Source of the DNA: CBDFLD01 sp965249005
GTDB taxonomy: Bacteria; Acidobacteriota; UBA6911
Reading direction: 5' to 3'
DNA length: 64,000 nucleotides
Assembly: GCA_965249005.1 (NCBI GenBank)
Contig: CBDFLD010000023.1
Coordinates: 186,001 to 250,000 of the forward strand
The number at the start of each line of letters is the position of its first letter. The first letter of the stretch is position 1. Of this stretch, positions 27,105-36,500 are shown in pieces. The notes under the pieces are model-generated. The model was not told the DNA's origin. It saw only the letters and a list, made by a program, of their open reading frames with translations, and did no database searches. The position numbers and the translations under genes were made by a program.

Positions 27105-28609
27105 TGAATAAAAGAAACCACAGAATCCTCCTCCGAGACAAGCAAAATCTTACACGCCGGTTGGAAAGAAATCAGTTTGAGGACCGGTCCGATCCTATGT
27201 TCAAGGACTCCAACACCTACTACGAGATCGCCGAGAGAACGCGCGCCATCGGATCTGGTGGTATCGGAGCCATTCACAAGCTCGTGTGTAAGCTTGGATT
27301 GGACAAAGATATCAACAGAAACATCGTTTTGCTCAAGTACCACTTTCCTTACTGGGAATCCGATCATGTACTGAACATCGCATACAACGTCTTGTCGGGT
27401 GGAACCTGTCTCGAAGATATCGAGCGGTTGCGCCAGGATGAGACCTACATGAACGGACTGGGAGCCGAGAGGATTCCGGATCCCACGACGGCTGGAGATT
27501 TCCTCCGTCGTTTCGATGAGGATTGGATCTTCGGACTTCAGGAAACCATCAATGAAACCCGAACCAAGGTGTGGAAGTTGCAGGATGCTTCCTTCCGGAA
27601 GGAGGCCATCATCGACGTGGACGGGACCGTCGCCGGAACCTTGGGGGAATGCAAGGAAGGAATGGACATTGCCTACAACGGGATCTGGGGTTACGCACCG
27701 TTGATCGTGACCTTGGCCAATACGAATGAGGTCCTCTATCTGATGAATCGGCCGGGCAACCGTCCCTCTTCCGACGGAGCGGCCGAGTGGATGGACCGGG
27801 CAATCGATCTGGTGTCGTCGGTGTTTACGAAGGTCTGGCTTCGGGGCGACACGGATTTCTCGCTGACGAGAAACTTCGATCGCTGGGACGAGCGGGTTGG
27901 TTTTGTCTTTGGTTATGACGCCAAGCCGAACCTGGTCGGGATGGCCGATGCCCTGCCGGAGAGACAATGGAAACCGCTCGAGCGGCCTCCTCGTTATGAG
28001 GTCAAGAGCGAAGAACGGCGCCGTCCGGAAAACGTCAAAGAACAAGTAATCAAGGAGAGAGAATTCAAGAACATCCGCCTGCAGAGCGAGCAGGTCGCCG
28101 AGTTTGACTATCGTCCCGGACACTGTAAGAAAACCTATCGCATGGTTGTGGTTCGGAAGAACCTCACGATCGAAAAGGGGGAGCACCGGCTGTTTGATGA
28201 GGTCCGGTACTTCTTCTACATCACCAACGATCGGGAGATGACGATGGGAGAAGTGGTCCTTTTTGCCAACGATCGCTGCAACCAGGAAAACGTCATCGGT
28301 CAGCTCAAGAGTGGAGTGAACGCCTTGAGGATGCCTTCGGACAGTCTGGTATCGAACTGGGCCTACATGGTCATCGCATCGCTGGCGTGGAATCTGAAGG
28401 CCTGGTATGGCCTGGTGACGCAGGCGCCGACAGTACGTCGTGATATCTTGAGGATGGAGTTCAAACGCTTCCTGGTGAACTTTGTGCAAATACCCTGTCA
28501 GATTGTAAGAACCGGTCGTCGCCTCGTTTACAGGATATTGGCCTATAGCAAGCATCTCGAAACCTTTTTGGCGACGTTCGACTATATCAGGCAACTCAGG
28601 TTTACTTGA
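27104..28609 (+). CDS. IS1380-family transposase (IS-A copy 1)
   Basis: A 501-residue DDE transposase of the IS1380 / DDE_Tnp_1 group. Candidate catalytic residues are the Asp of IIDVDGTVAGT, the Asp of WLRGDTDFSL and the Glu of CNQENVIGQLKSG. The insert IPDPTTAGDFLRRF is typical of the group. The start is GTG, ten bases after AAAGGAG. The protein is identical in all three copies (27104, 43488 and 48454), so the element has moved or been duplicated recently. Confidence 0.92.
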   Translation: MNKRNHRILLRDKQNLTRRLERNQFEDRSDPMFKDSNTYYEIAERTRAIGSGGIGAIHKLVCKLGLDKDINRNIVLLKYHFPYWESDHVLNIAYNVLSGGTCLEDIERLRQDETYMNGLGAERIPDPTTAGDFLRRFDEDWIFGLQETINETRTKVWKLQDASFRKEAIIDVDGTVAGTLGECKEGMDIAYNGIWGYAPLIVTLANTNEVLYLMNRPGNRPSSDGAAEWMDRAIDLVSSVFTKVWLRGDTDFSLTRNFDRWDERVGFVFGYDAKPNLVGMADALPERQWKPLERPPRYEVKSEERRRPENVKEQVIKEREFKNIRLQSEQVAEFDYRPGHCKKTYRMVVVRKNLTIEKGEHRLFDEVRYFFYITNDREMTMGEVVLFANDRCNQENVIGQLKSGVNALRMPSDSLVSNWAYMVIASLAWNLKAWYGLVTQAPTVRRDILRMEFKRFLVNFVQIPCQIVRTGRRLVYRILAYSKHLETFLATFDYIRQLRFT

Positions 28610-28844
28610 AGGCGCCTCGCCGGCGGGTGAGCCCGTACCCCCGGCGGAGCAAGAGTGGCGGGCGAAAGGAAGGGCATAACAGAGACAAACAAGATCAAGT
28701 GATCCAGACAACCAATGGAAGGTTTGTCTCTTGTGTTTCTCTTTGCTTTCCCTGTTACGCACAAGGAGCTGAAATCCACGAGATATTCGGAAAAGGCAAA
28801 CGATTTTCCGAGCGAGCTCATACCTCGCTTATTTTGGGGCTAGT

Positions 28845-29939
28845 GTGAGCACGGCGGTCCGACCGCAATGGCGCCACGACTTCGACGAAAGAACGGAGGT
28901 TCCATTCCCCGCGAAGGGGAACAATCTATCGTTCTGTCTCGTCACGCCGTCGCTGGCTCACTGTGGCGTGAAACTCGCCGTTCTCGGCAACCATCAAGAC
29001 ACGCTCAGGTGGACCCGCCGGCTGTTTTACCGATGGCGACAGGCGCGGGACCCGAAAACCGGCCTGAGCGGCGGACAGCTCAGCTACCGCGAACAAGACC
29101 GCGCTCACCAGGCACTGGGGCACGTTCACCCGGATATCAACGAGGCAAGGATTGTCGCCGCCTATCACCAGACCAGCCGGTATCATCACTTGCCTCTGGC
29201 CCAGATGCAGGCGGCGGAGGCGCTCTCCAAAGCGGGCGGCCGTTTGGCCGAGGTGGGGCGCGAACTGCTGCAATGGGCCTCCGAAGATCTGAAGGTCTAC
29301 GCCCAGCAGTGCCACGATCCCAAAACGGGCCAGTTCATCGCCATGCTGACGGACGGCACCCCGCTGGATTGGCGAAAATCGAAAAAGGGCTACTACATCC
29401 CCGAATCATTCGCGCCTCAGGACCCCGACGGGTTTCTGATGTGGGGGTATGCTCTGGCTTTTCGGCTCACGCGAGATCCCGCCCATTGGCTGATGACAAA
29501 AAAACTGGGGCGGTCCATGGGCTTGGGCGACCTCGGCGGCGTAGAAGGGGGCGAGCGAGCGCTTCGCCTTGACACGGGTTGCGACGACTGGCGGCTGATC
29601 TATGCCTTGCTTGAACTGTACCAGGCCACCGAATCGCCTTCGCTACTTCTCTTGGCCTGCCGCATCGCCGACAACGCGTTGAAGATCCAGGCGCCTTCGG
29701 GTCTCTTCCCGCGCTCAGGCCGGAAGTACGCGCGCACAGGCGACGAAATCCCCCTCGCCCTGCTGCACTTGGCGGCGGCGATCGAAGGCAATCGCGCGGC
29801 GCTTCCCGCTGCGACCTTCGACGGCCGCTTCTTCCATTGCGAGTACCACGGTCCGCTGGCGCCGCACCAGCAGAAGCGCGACGACAGACGGACGTACGAC
29901 CACCTGGTGTTCTACGGAACCGCCTGCCGGGTTTGCTAA
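28845..29939 (+). pseudogene. Pectate-lyase-like protein, 3' part (split by IS-A)
   Basis: 364 codons continuing the gene begun at 26384. After removing IS-A and one copy of its 6-bp target repeat, the codons join in frame (…NRHAS-VSTAVRP…) to give one 565-residue protein. This half holds LFYRWRQARDPKTGL, which aligns with RFVRLKDPKTGL of the paralogue at 52600, and repeated helical pairs typical of an alpha/alpha toroid. The GTG at 28845 opens the frame but lacks a ribosome site; this half is unlikely to be made as a functional protein on its own. Confidence 0.75.
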
Positions 29940-30278
29940 ATTCTTGGTGAAGAGCAAGACCAAGACGGCGGTTTCTGAGGGGTTCCTACGTTGAATCGTA
30001 ATCAAAATCAACAGATCTCTGGAGCGCTGTCGTTTCATATTGGCTGCCACCTTGTGTAAATCTGCCCGACTCGGCAATCGGGTGAAGACGCCTCTTGGCT
30101 CGTGAACAAATCACACAGAGGAGTTTGGACGCCTGGTCTTCTGCAGTGGCTGGGCTTCGGTTAAACGGGGTAGTCGTGAAAGCCCTGCTGGACCATCTCC
30201 ATAAATGGTGGCAGCGGCCTTCAAAAAGAACGAGCTAAGAGTAGGGGTCCACTACCTTTGGCGTGGTACATTGACAGG
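29940..30278. other. Intergenic region
   Basis: 339 bases between the split lyase gene and the ABC-F gene. No gene, repeat or structured element was recognised. It should contain the ABC-F promoter, but no strong hexamers stand out. Confidence 0.4.
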
Positions 30279-31640
30279 ATGCCACTGGTGACCCTGGACC
30301 GTGTTTCGATCGCGTACGGCCATCTACCTCTACTCGGTGCGGTGTCGATGCAGATCGACGCGCGCGAACGCGTTTCGCTGATCGGGCGCAACGGCATGGG
30401 CAAGTCGACACTGCTGAGACTCCTCAGCGGCGACATTCTTCCCGACGCCGGCACCGTGTGGCGCCCGGCGTCGCTCCGCATCGCTCGCCTCGAGCAGGAT
30501 GTACCGCTTTCCGCACACCGCTCGGTCTTCGAGGTTGTCGCCGAGGGACACACCTATCATCTGGAAGAAGACGAAGCGTGGCTGCGCGAGCACCACGTAG
30601 AATCGATTCTGTCCCGGCTCGGGCTGGCGCCGGAGGTAATGGTCGACACGCTGTCTGGCGGATGGTGCCGCCGGGTGCTTCTGGCCCGCGCGCTTGTCGG
30701 CCAGCCCGATCTCCTGTTGCTCGACGAGCCGACAAACCACCTCGACATCGAGGCTATCGAGTGGCTTGAAACTTTTCTCGCCGAGTACGACGGCTCGCTG
30801 ATGTTCGTCACGCACGACCGTTCGTTTCTACGGCGACTGGCAACGCGAATCATCGAGCTCGATCGCGGCACGCTGACCTCATGGCCCGGGGATTACGCGA
30901 CCTACCTGCGGCGGAAGGACAGTGCACTCGCCAACGAGCAGGTGCTCGCGCTCAAGTTCGACAAGAGGCTCGCCGAGGAAGAAGTGTGGGTGCGGCAGGG
31001 AGTCAAGGCGCGACGCACGAGGAACGAGGGCCGCGTGAGGGCGCTGGAGGCAATGCGCGCCGAACGTGCGGCGCGACGCGAACAGATGGGAAACGTACGG
31101 ATGCAGGTGGAGCGGGCCGAGCAGTCCGGCAAGCTCGTGTTCGAGGCCAAGGGTATTTCCAAGAGATTCACAACCGCACCGCTCATCCGCGACTTGTCCA
31201 CAAAGGTCATCCGTGGCGATCGGATCGGTCTCATTGGCCCGAATGGCGCCGGCAAGACGACGCTGCTTCGCATGCTCCTGGGTGAGTTGGAGCCAGACCA
31301 GGGGGAGATCCGGATCGGCGCGAACGTGGCCGTCGCCTACTACGACCAGCAACGCGAACAGCTCGATCCTGAACAGTCGGTGTTCGAGACGGTGGGCAAG
31401 GGGAATGACACGGTGACATCGAACGGCCGTACGCGTCACGTACACACGTACCTGCGCGACTTCCTGTTCTCGGACCAGAGAGCGCGGTCTCCGGTGAAGG
31501 CGCTCTCGGGCGGCGAGCGTAATCGGCTGCTTCTCGCGCGGCTCTTTACGCGGCCGGCGAACGTGCTCGTACTCGACGAACCGACCAACGATCTCGATCT
31601 AGAAACGCTGGAACTGCTAGAGGACCTGCTCGTCCGGTAG
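30279..31640 (+). CDS. uup: ABC-F ATPase (Uup-type), ending at an in-frame amber codon
   Basis: Twin-ATPase ABC-F protein; Uup-type members act on ribosomes or DNA rather than in transport. First ATPase: Walker A GRNGMGKS (36-43), signature LSGGW, Walker B LLLLDEPTNHLD and SHDR-like THDRSFL. Second: GPNGAGKTT, LSGGERNRLL, VLVLDEPTNDLD. The frame is stopped by TAG at codon 454 (31638-31640), before the second H-switch. The next codon resumes perfect family sequence to 32090. The ATG at 30279 precedes PLVTLDRV; an upstream GTG-like extension is rejected. As written, the product lacks its last 149 residues. Confidence 0.85.
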   Translation: MPLVTLDRVSIAYGHLPLLGAVSMQIDARERVSLIGRNGMGKSTLLRLLSGDILPDAGTVWRPASLRIARLEQDVPLSAHRSVFEVVAEGHTYHLEEDEAWLREHHVESILSRLGLAPEVMVDTLSGGWCRRVLLARALVGQPDLLLLDEPTNHLDIEAIEWLETFLAEYDGSLMFVTHDRSFLRRLATRIIELDRGTLTSWPGDYATYLRRKDSALANEQVLALKFDKRLAEEEVWVRQGVKARRTRNEGRVRALEAMRAERAARREQMGNVRMQVERAEQSGKLVFEAKGISKRFTTAPLIRDLSTKVIRGDRIGLIGPNGAGKTTLLRMLLGELEPDQGEIRIGANVAVAYYDQQREQLDPEQSVFETVGKGNDTVTSNGRTRHVHTYLRDFLFSDQRARSPVKALSGGERNRLLLARLFTRPANVLVLDEPTNDLDLETLELLEDLLVR

Positions 31641-32090
31641 CCGGGGACACTCCTGCTGGTCAGCCACGACCGCGCATTCCTGGACAACGTCGTCACGAGC
31701 ACGTTCGTGTTCGAAGGCAATGGGCGCGTGCAGGAGTACGTCGGCGGGTACGAGGATTGGTTGCGACAGCGACCCCGGGAAAAGGTCCCGCCTGAACACG
31801 ACACCACCGTGACGCCGGCCCAGCGCGCCGACCACAAACCGAAGACGCCGGCGATCGGGACGAACCCCAAAAAGTTGTCGTTCAACGAGCAGCGCGAGCT
31901 CGGTGTGTTGCCGGCGGTGATCGAGGCACTCGAATCGGAGCAGCGCGCGCTTGCCGAGAGGATCGCAAGGCCCGATTTCTACAAGGAAGGTGCGACCTCG
32001 ATCAACAGGGCGCTAGCACGCGTCGACGAGTTGGAGAGCACGCTCACCGCAGCCTACGCTCGCTGGGGCGAGCTCGATTCGCGCAACTGA
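31641..32090 (+). pseudogene. uup: C-terminal part of the Uup-type ABC-F gene beyond the amber codon
   Basis: In the same frame as 30279-31640, the sequence continues PGTLLLVSHDRAFLDNVVTS (second H-switch), then the linker with GGYEDWLRQRP, and a C-terminal coiled-coil domain typical of Uup (LPAVIEALESEQRALAERI, then ALARVDELESTLTAAYARWG). The intact protein would have 603 residues. The sense codon replaced by TAG was probably a tyrosine codon, since relatives have Tyr-Pro-Gly-Thr here (family knowledge). A methionine start at 31707 exists but would give a domain fragment. Confidence 0.8.
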
Positions 32091-32293
32091 GGAGGGCCTG
32101 AAAACCTCAACGAAACCCGTAGCACCACCGTCCCCGAGGGAACAGTTCGCCACGCCGGCGTTGTCTGCCAATGCAGCTCGTTAACAGGTAGAAATTTGCC
32201 TGGCTGCCTTTCCTGCAAGGGCGGTCTGAGCTAAGATTCCCCTGTAATCGGTAGCACTCTCCTTGGACTCTGGAAGATAGGCCACTCTTAATT

Positions 32294-33385
32294 ATGCTAG
32301 ACGATATCGATGTGAAAAAGTTGTCCAAACTATCCGGGCCGGACCGTGCGTTTCTCAGTATTTATATGTCCGGAAACGAACCCAAAGATTGGCTGGACAA
32401 TCAATGGAACAAGTGTCGCTTGCTGTTGCGAGACGCGGAAGGTGAATTGGAATACCTGAACAAGAACGTTGAGCTGGCGAAGCGTAGTCTGCGCGAGCAT
32501 CGACGGGACAACAAGGGCCTATGTATTTATTCCTGTTGGGCCATCGATTTCATTGAGCTTCATTCGATACCCGTGAAGATCGAGTCCCGCTTTATTGTCG
32601 ACTCATCACCTTATATTCGGCCGATAGCGGAGCTCCAGGACGAACATGAAAACTATGCGGTTGTTGTGGCCGACAATAAGCGGGCACGAGTATATATCGT
32701 CACTTCTGCTGTCACGCACAGTGAGACGAGTGTGCGGGGAAACATAAAGAATCAGGTGAAAGTCGGCGGCTGGTCCCAGCAACGCTATCAGCGCCGTCGT
32801 GACAAGCAGCTGATGTTGTACGCAAGAGAGATCGGTGACCACCTCCTGGAACTGGACAAAGTCAACGGTTTCCGCCGGGTCATTTTGGTCGGAGCGAAAG
32901 AAACACTGAAGGAAATTTTGCAGCATCTGCCAAGTCAGATCAAACAAAAGGTGGTCGACGAGAAGAGCGTACACCTGGCAAAGGGTGAGGATTGGGTTGA
33001 TAAGGAGATAGCCGATTTGTTTACTGCTCAGGAACGTGATTCCGAAGTGCAACTGTGGTCTCGGATTGAGTCCGAATACTTGCGAGACGGATTGGCGGTT
33101 GTGGGTCATGAAGCCGTGCAACGGGCGGCAGCCGAAGGTCGTGTAGAGGCAATGATTGTGTTGAGGAAGTCAAAAGTGGACGGCATACGTTGTGCAGATT
33201 GCGAGAACTTGTCTCGACCGATTTCAGAAACATGCCCGGCTTGTGGGTCTGATTCGGTGTTTACGATTGATTACATCAACGAGCTTGTTGAGCTCGTGTC
33301 AGCAAGCAACAGTGAAGTCGAATTCGCCGACCCGATTCCCGGATTGAACAATGTCGGCGGAGTCGCAGCATTGTTGCGGTACTAG
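32294..33385 (+). CDS. Bacterial eRF1-like protein (baeRF / Vms1-type)
   Basis: A 363-residue protein with the middle and C-terminal domains of eukaryotic/archaeal release factor 1, as in the bacterial baeRF families. Residues 156-170 read VKVGGWSQQRYQRRR, in the place of the eRF1 GGQ loop (GGQSxxRFxRxR), with Trp for the catalytic Gln followed by SQ. Residues 195-290 resemble the L7Ae-like C-domain (VILVGAKETL, EAMIVLRKS). A four-cysteine zinc ribbon lies at 300-317. Related Vms1-type proteins release stalled peptides from ribosomes; here the function is inferred. The gene follows the ABC-F gene by 203 bases in the same direction. Confidence 0.75.
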   Translation: MLDDIDVKKLSKLSGPDRAFLSIYMSGNEPKDWLDNQWNKCRLLLRDAEGELEYLNKNVELAKRSLREHRRDNKGLCIYSCWAIDFIELHSIPVKIESRFIVDSSPYIRPIAELQDEHENYAVVVADNKRARVYIVTSAVTHSETSVRGNIKNQVKVGGWSQQRYQRRRDKQLMLYAREIGDHLLELDKVNGFRRVILVGAKETLKEILQHLPSQIKQKVVDEKSVHLAKGEDWVDKEIADLFTAQERDSEVQLWSRIESEYLRDGLAVVGHEAVQRAAAEGRVEAMIVLRKSKVDGIRCADCENLSRPISETCPACGSDSVFTIDYINELVELVSASNSEVEFADPIPGLNNVGGVAALLRY

Positions 33386-33590
33386 TACTAGTAGGGTCTT
33401 CTGGATGAGCCTGGGCTAGTACATGCGATTGAGGTCAATGACACGCTCCTTTAAGGAGTAAGCGCATCCTATCCCCAAATGGGTCCTGATTCGTTCGAAG
33501 CAACTCTGTTAGGCTCCTCACCTGCTCGATACACTCGGCTTTGGTTGGTTCAACCAAATCGAACTGGCTCCCGTTGCCCGATAGGCCTGA

Positions 33591-36500
33591 TTACCGATCC
33601 CTGGTTCCGGCATCTTCACGTTCAAACTGCTGCAGATCCGACTCCGTGAAGAGGATACGCTCTTGGAGCTCCTCGAGCGGGACCGCCGGAATCTTATCCT
33701 TCGTGATCCAGCGCATGATGTTCCAGGTCAGCTGTAGGTTGTCGCCCCAGCCGATCCAGATCGGCTGCATGAACGAGGTGTCGCCACTGGCCACCACCCG
33801 CCCATTGTCAAAGGCGCCCGCCAAGAGCACCGGGGCTTCGGGATGATGCTTGTCGTCACGACCGCTGAGGATCAGTGGACTGAGGGTCTTCTTCTCGTTT
33901 AGGAGCGCCGTCGGGTTGATGGTGTAGAGCCAGTGGACGCCTTGGGTCACCGCATGTGGCATGATCGTGAAAAACGCTACCTGCCGCGCGTCGCAGCTGA
34001 TGCAGCGACCGGGATCCTCAAAACCGTCCGGCGTGGCCCCGAACCCCGGTGTCTTCACACCGATGCCGTTGAGAATCTTGTTTAGCGCGTTGGCTTTGGC
34101 CTGACCCGACGCCGAGGCCGTCGCGGTGACGAAAAGGCCGCCGCCCTGGCGCACAAACTGGCGCACCGCGTCAAACACCGCCCACTGGTTGGCGCGGACC
34201 CACTTCCACGTTCCGGGATGGTCTTCCAAGATGATCACGGCATCATAGTCCTTTAAATCCTGCGCGCGCTGGATCTGCGGTACTGTCCGTTCCTCAACCC
34301 AGGCCCCCGCGGCCTCAAGGAGCCGCACTAGGACCGGGCTGTCTCGACGCCCACGATCGTAGTGTTGGGGATCTGCGCTCGTCAGCATCAACAGGCGTGC
34401 CCCGTCCGTCGATGGTCGCTGCTTCTCCTGCAGGCTGGCCACCGCCCTGAGCGCCGCACTCCGATCGGGGGACGGCTGTCTAAACGGAACCGCCGGCCGA
34501 TCCGCACGATCAAAGACAAGCACGATCGGATCCTGAATTCGCACGTCTAGCTGAATGCCCTCTGCCAATTGCTCCACCGTGAGCGTCGACTCGGATCCCT
34601 CGCCCCGCAAGTACCGCATCCGGTACGCGTTCACTCCGGCCCCAAGAAAGCGTGGGGTAAGTTTGAGCCGCCCCTTCTTAGGTTGACCGCCCCAATTCAG
34701 GATGTAAACTACGAACGCGTCGGCCGATCCGACCACCTGCGTCTCGACCCACGGGAATTCCTCGGACTTCTCGAACGCCCACGCCGCATCCCGAGCCACC
34801 CCTTCCTTGGCAAAGACTCGGCCCAGTTCCGCGTGTATCTGCGCAAACGACTTTCCACGATCGTCCAGGTAGTGAACGCGCCGTTGTGAAAAATCGATCG
34901 CCGCCTTTAGATCAATCGGTTCATAGGTCGCGTCCTCGCGTTGGAAGCTGTCCCGGGTCACCAGTACACCCCCGCCGCGGCGGATGAACTCTTTGACCTT
35001 CTGAAGCGTGCCAGCCCGAACCAGCCGGGCGAACGGGACGATCAAGAAGTCATAGTCATCGAGCTTGCCGTCAAGGATCTGCCGGCAAGTGACTAGATCA
35101 AACGGCACGTGACTAAAAAGCGAGCCCGAATAGATGTTCATGAACTCAACGTTCTGCTCATCGATGAAGCTGTAGGCGACCAGCCCCAGGTTTGTCTCGA
35201 CCGGATACAGCATGGCAACCGACCCGCGACGACGCGGCCGCGGCATCACGATCGGCGCCACCGACGCCAACTCGGCCTTGATATGCGGGAGCGCCGGCAT
35301 CACACGGGGTTCATAGCTCAACAGGTAGTTGACGGCGGCGAACCCTCGCAACGCATACTGCCAGAAGATGGCGGCCAGGAAATTGGGGCGCATCGGGAAG
35401 AGTTCGCTGAGTCCCTTCATCGTCGAGATCGTGATGTAGTGGTAGATCCCGCCCGGCCCTTCGGCGTTCTCAAGCCGAATGGCCATCGTGTTCGTCTCGC
35501 CGTACTTCAACTCCTTCGTGATGTCGAACCGATGCGTGCTGCTCCAGCGGGCACCGGTATGAACTAGTCTTCCGTTGAGATAGACATCGGCCCGCTCGTC
35601 GTCGGCCTTCCCGGCCCAGAACGTGTACTTCTGCTGCTGTCCTTGCTGTAGGGCGTGACGAGCGTCCACCTTGAATGCCCTCCGGTACCACGTCACCCCG
35701 ATGTGAGACGGCTCACGCCGATCCATATAGTCAGGAACCTGTATCTTCGGCCACCCACGATCGTCATGGTCGACCTTGAACCACCTTTCACGAACGCCGC
35801 GGTCATCCGGATCCCGCTTGCGTGCCCATGTCCCATCAAGGCCGACGATCTGATTGTCGAGCGAGTTCTGTATTCGTTCTTCCCACGGGAAGTAGTTTCC
35901 GTAGGAGTCATCAATAGTCACGACCAGCGGTTTCGGACAGAGCGATTGCATGTAATGAGGGTACAGGGTAAAACGTCGTGAATAGGTCAAGACCTCGACC
36001 GCATCGGCGGGCCGACCGCGGAAATCATAAAGGTAAGGATCCACCCGCAACCCGAGGAAATCCAGCACGTCCGACAATCGTTCCACATCCATCGACGGCG
36101 TGAACTTGTCGTACGGCAGGCGCCAGGCAAATCGGGACTGCAACCCCACGCGCGCGGGGAGGTTGCCCAGCTTTGCCAGAAGCGCCGACAACTCCGCGGC
36201 AAAATAACCGCGGAGGAACTCAACCCAGTCGGCAAAGAGCTCGGGGTAACGAAGCTGTTGGTCCTTAACCCGGTGCGCCAACGACCCTTCTTTGAGGAAC
36301 GTCAGATCGTGCGGGGGTGGGATGGCCTGAAAGGAGGCGAACGTTGTCTTGCAGACTCGGTTGAGCTCCTTGAGCGAGCCGTACTTGGATTTCACGAAAT
36401 CCCGGAATCCCGACAGCGCCTCCGGCGACGTGCTCGCATAAGCGAAGTCGCTGAAGAGGTAAGCGCCGATCGCTTGGTCTGCGGATGGGCCGAGCGCGTC

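Larger units (their letters stand above)
26987..28838 (+). mobile_element. IS-A copy 1 (IS1380-type insertion sequence, 1852 bp)
   Basis: Boundaries were set by comparing the three copies in the window. The left end starts CCTTAGTCCAGCG and the right end, read inward, CCCAAAATAAGCG, an imperfect terminal repeat (shared CC, A, AGCG). The element is flanked by a perfect 6-bp direct repeat GCTAGT (26981-26986 and 28839-28844). It contains one transposase gene, with 117 bases before it and 229 non-coding bases after it; the latter include the inverted repeat AGAGACAAAC / GTTTGTCTCT. It interrupts the pectate-lyase-like gene. Confidence 0.92.

Noticed and set aside
26354..28762. An 802-codon antisense open frame covering IS-A copy 1 (and 657- and 598-codon versions over copies 2 and 3)
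   Set aside because: It is the mirror of the transposase coding frame, runs across the IS boundaries into unrelated flanks, and has no protein family similarity. The sense strand has a clear DDE transposase with ribosome site.
31638..31640. Stop-codon recoding (UAG as a sense codon) as an organism-wide feature
   Set aside because: Only one internal TAG was found among many long intact genes, so a local mutation or sequencing error is far more likely than genetic code change.
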